The notes under the pieces: generated by a model
What the model saw: only the letters and a program-made list of their open reading frames with translations
Told to the model about the DNA's origin: nothing
Database searches by the model: none
Made by a program: the position numbers and the translations under genes
NCBI GenBank assembly: GCA_019117325.1
Contig: DWZY01000025.1
Span: 1-7,076 of the forward strand
Direction: 5' to 3'
From: Candidatus Brevibacterium intestinigallinarum
GTDB lineage: Bacteria; Actinomycetota; Actinomycetes; Actinomycetales; Brevibacteriaceae
Length of the DNA stretch: 7,076 nt
Shown here: positions 6,906-7,076 of the stretch, piece by piece
Layout of the letters: the number at the start of each line of letters is the position of its first letter
Numbering within the stretch: the first letter of the stretch is position 1

Positions 6906-6932
6906 ACTGCAGGAAGTGTGCGTTGCATCCGA

Positions 6933-6946
6933 GATTCTTGTGAATC
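6933..6946. repeat. Small inverted repeat in the nucleotidase leader
   Basis: GATTC-TTGT-GAATC has 5-bp arms with a 4-nt loop, between the candidate promoter and the Shine-Dalgarno. The arm GAGATTC (6931-6937) is also complementary to GAATCTC at 7004-7010, so longer pairings of the upstream DNA are possible. The role is unknown and chance occurrence is likely enough. Confidence 0.3.
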
Positions 6947-6961
6947 GACCGGACACACAGG

Positions 6962-6967
6962 ACGCTA
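6962..6967 (-). promoter_or_regulatory. Candidate -10 element for the nucleotidase gene
   Basis: TAGCGT fits the TANNNT pattern of actinobacterial housekeeping promoters and would give a leader of about 60 nt. A 17-nt spacer leads to GAATTC (6985-6990), a poor -35, as expected of an activator-dependent promoter. This was assigned by eye. Confidence 0.4.
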
Positions 6968-6971
6968 CGGC

Positions 6972-6988
6972 ATGAACGCAGAATGAAT
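6972..6988 (-). promoter_or_regulatory. PHO-box-like direct repeat upstream of the nucleotidase gene
   Basis: Read on the minus strand, ATTCAT (6988-6983) and GTTCAT (6977-6972) recur exactly 11 bp apart. Actinobacterial PhoP boxes are 11-bp direct repeats built on GTTCA. The second unit matches the core well and the remainder only partly. The position, just upstream of the candidate -10, and the phosphate-releasing product both fit activation under phosphate limitation. Confidence 0.4.
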
Positions 6989-6996
6989 TCGTTCTG
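6979..6996. promoter_or_regulatory. 18-bp imperfect dyad, candidate operator
   Basis: CAGAATGAATTCGTTCTG is a palindrome with one mismatched pair out of nine (T6984 against G6991). It is markedly A+T richer than its surroundings and overlaps the PHO-box-like repeat, so it could instead be, or also be, the site of a dimeric regulator. Confidence 0.35.
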
Positions 6997-7008
6997 GCAC
7001 GACGAATC

Positions 7009-7076
7009 TCACACACCGGGACGGGTGGCCGGATCCACCTCGGACGCCTGCCGGCGGTTCCGTGCGGCCTCCGCCT
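7009..7076 (-). CDS. Possible 3' end of an upstream minus-strand gene (partial)
   Basis: The minus strand is open from the right edge to a TGA at 7011-7009 and would encode a C-terminus, AEAARNRRQASEVDPATRPGV, with mostly G/C third positions. The composition looks like an ordinary hydrophilic protein tail and the stop lies 113 nt before the nucleotidase start. However, 22 codons are too few to be sure in DNA this rich in GC, where other frames are open as well. No function can be assigned. Confidence 0.3.
   Translation of the reverse strand, partial: AEAARNRRQASEVDPATRPGV

Noticed and set aside
4535..6943. 802-codon open frame on the plus strand with an apparent Val/Ala-rich hydrophobic segment
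   Set aside because: It is antisense to the nucleotidase, whose metal-binding motifs, signal peptide and LPRTG prove the minus strand is coding. The hydrophobic segment is the complement of the Asp/Gly/Asn linker codons, and the rest is Arg/Val/Asp-rich shadow sequence.
6896..6958. Longer N-terminus of the nucleotidase starting at 6958 or 6928
   Set aside because: There is no Shine-Dalgarno before these ATGs, whereas GAGGA sits five bases before the ATG at 6895, which opens a normal signal peptide. The longer forms would also cover the leader region.
7024..7039. GGTGG/CCACC inverted repeat near the right edge, considered as a terminator of an upstream gene
   Set aside because: It has only 5-bp arms in GC-rich DNA and lies before the possible stop codon, so it is probably chance.

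Overview
The window looks like chromosomal DNA from a high-GC Gram-positive bacterium of the Actinomycetota, plausibly a Micrococcales-type organism. The sequence is very G+C rich with strong G/C preference at third codon positions. One encoded protein ends in a sortase LPxTG signal, and the terminator-like hairpin has no U-tract. The genus cannot be fixed from the sequence alone. The antisense frames are almost free of stops, so several very long overlapping ORFs are artefacts and were left out.

Layout: (1) Positions 1-2252, plus strand: the 3' part of a large membrane protein whose N-terminus lies outside the window. (2) Positions 2252-4402, plus strand: a complete 716-residue paralogue, joined to the first gene by a TGATG stop/start overlap. 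Both have an extracytoplasmic domain that resembles a degenerate alkaline-phosphatase-superfamily fold, followed by about 10-11 membrane helices with shared motifs (RFYGxGN, LDxLRP...HFGNFF, DSGxxVP). (3) Positions 4403-4579: a short convergent intergenic region with a perfect 17-bp-stem hairpin, probably a terminator serving both strands. (4) Positions 6895-4580, minus strand: a secreted 771-residue metallophosphatase/5'-nucleotidase of the UshA type. It carries an extra beta-rich domain, a 43-residue Asp/Gly/Asn linker and a C-terminal LPRTG wall-anchor signal. (5) Positions 6896-7076: its upstream region, with a good Shine-Dalgarno, a candidate -10, an 11-bp-spaced TTCAT direct repeat resembling an actinobacterial PHO box, and an overlapping 18-bp dyad. 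The last 68 bases may hold the 3' end of another minus-strand gene.

The two membrane proteins are probably made together and act at the cell envelope, perhaps as a heteromer or as two related activities; their function is unknown to me. The nucleotidase is a separate convergent unit. It most likely releases phosphate and nucleosides from extracellular nucleotides at the cell wall, possibly under phosphate-starvation control. Apart from the convergent arrangement and envelope location, nothing in the sequence links it to the membrane-protein pair. I see no RNA genes, insertion sequences, CRISPR arrays, or origins.
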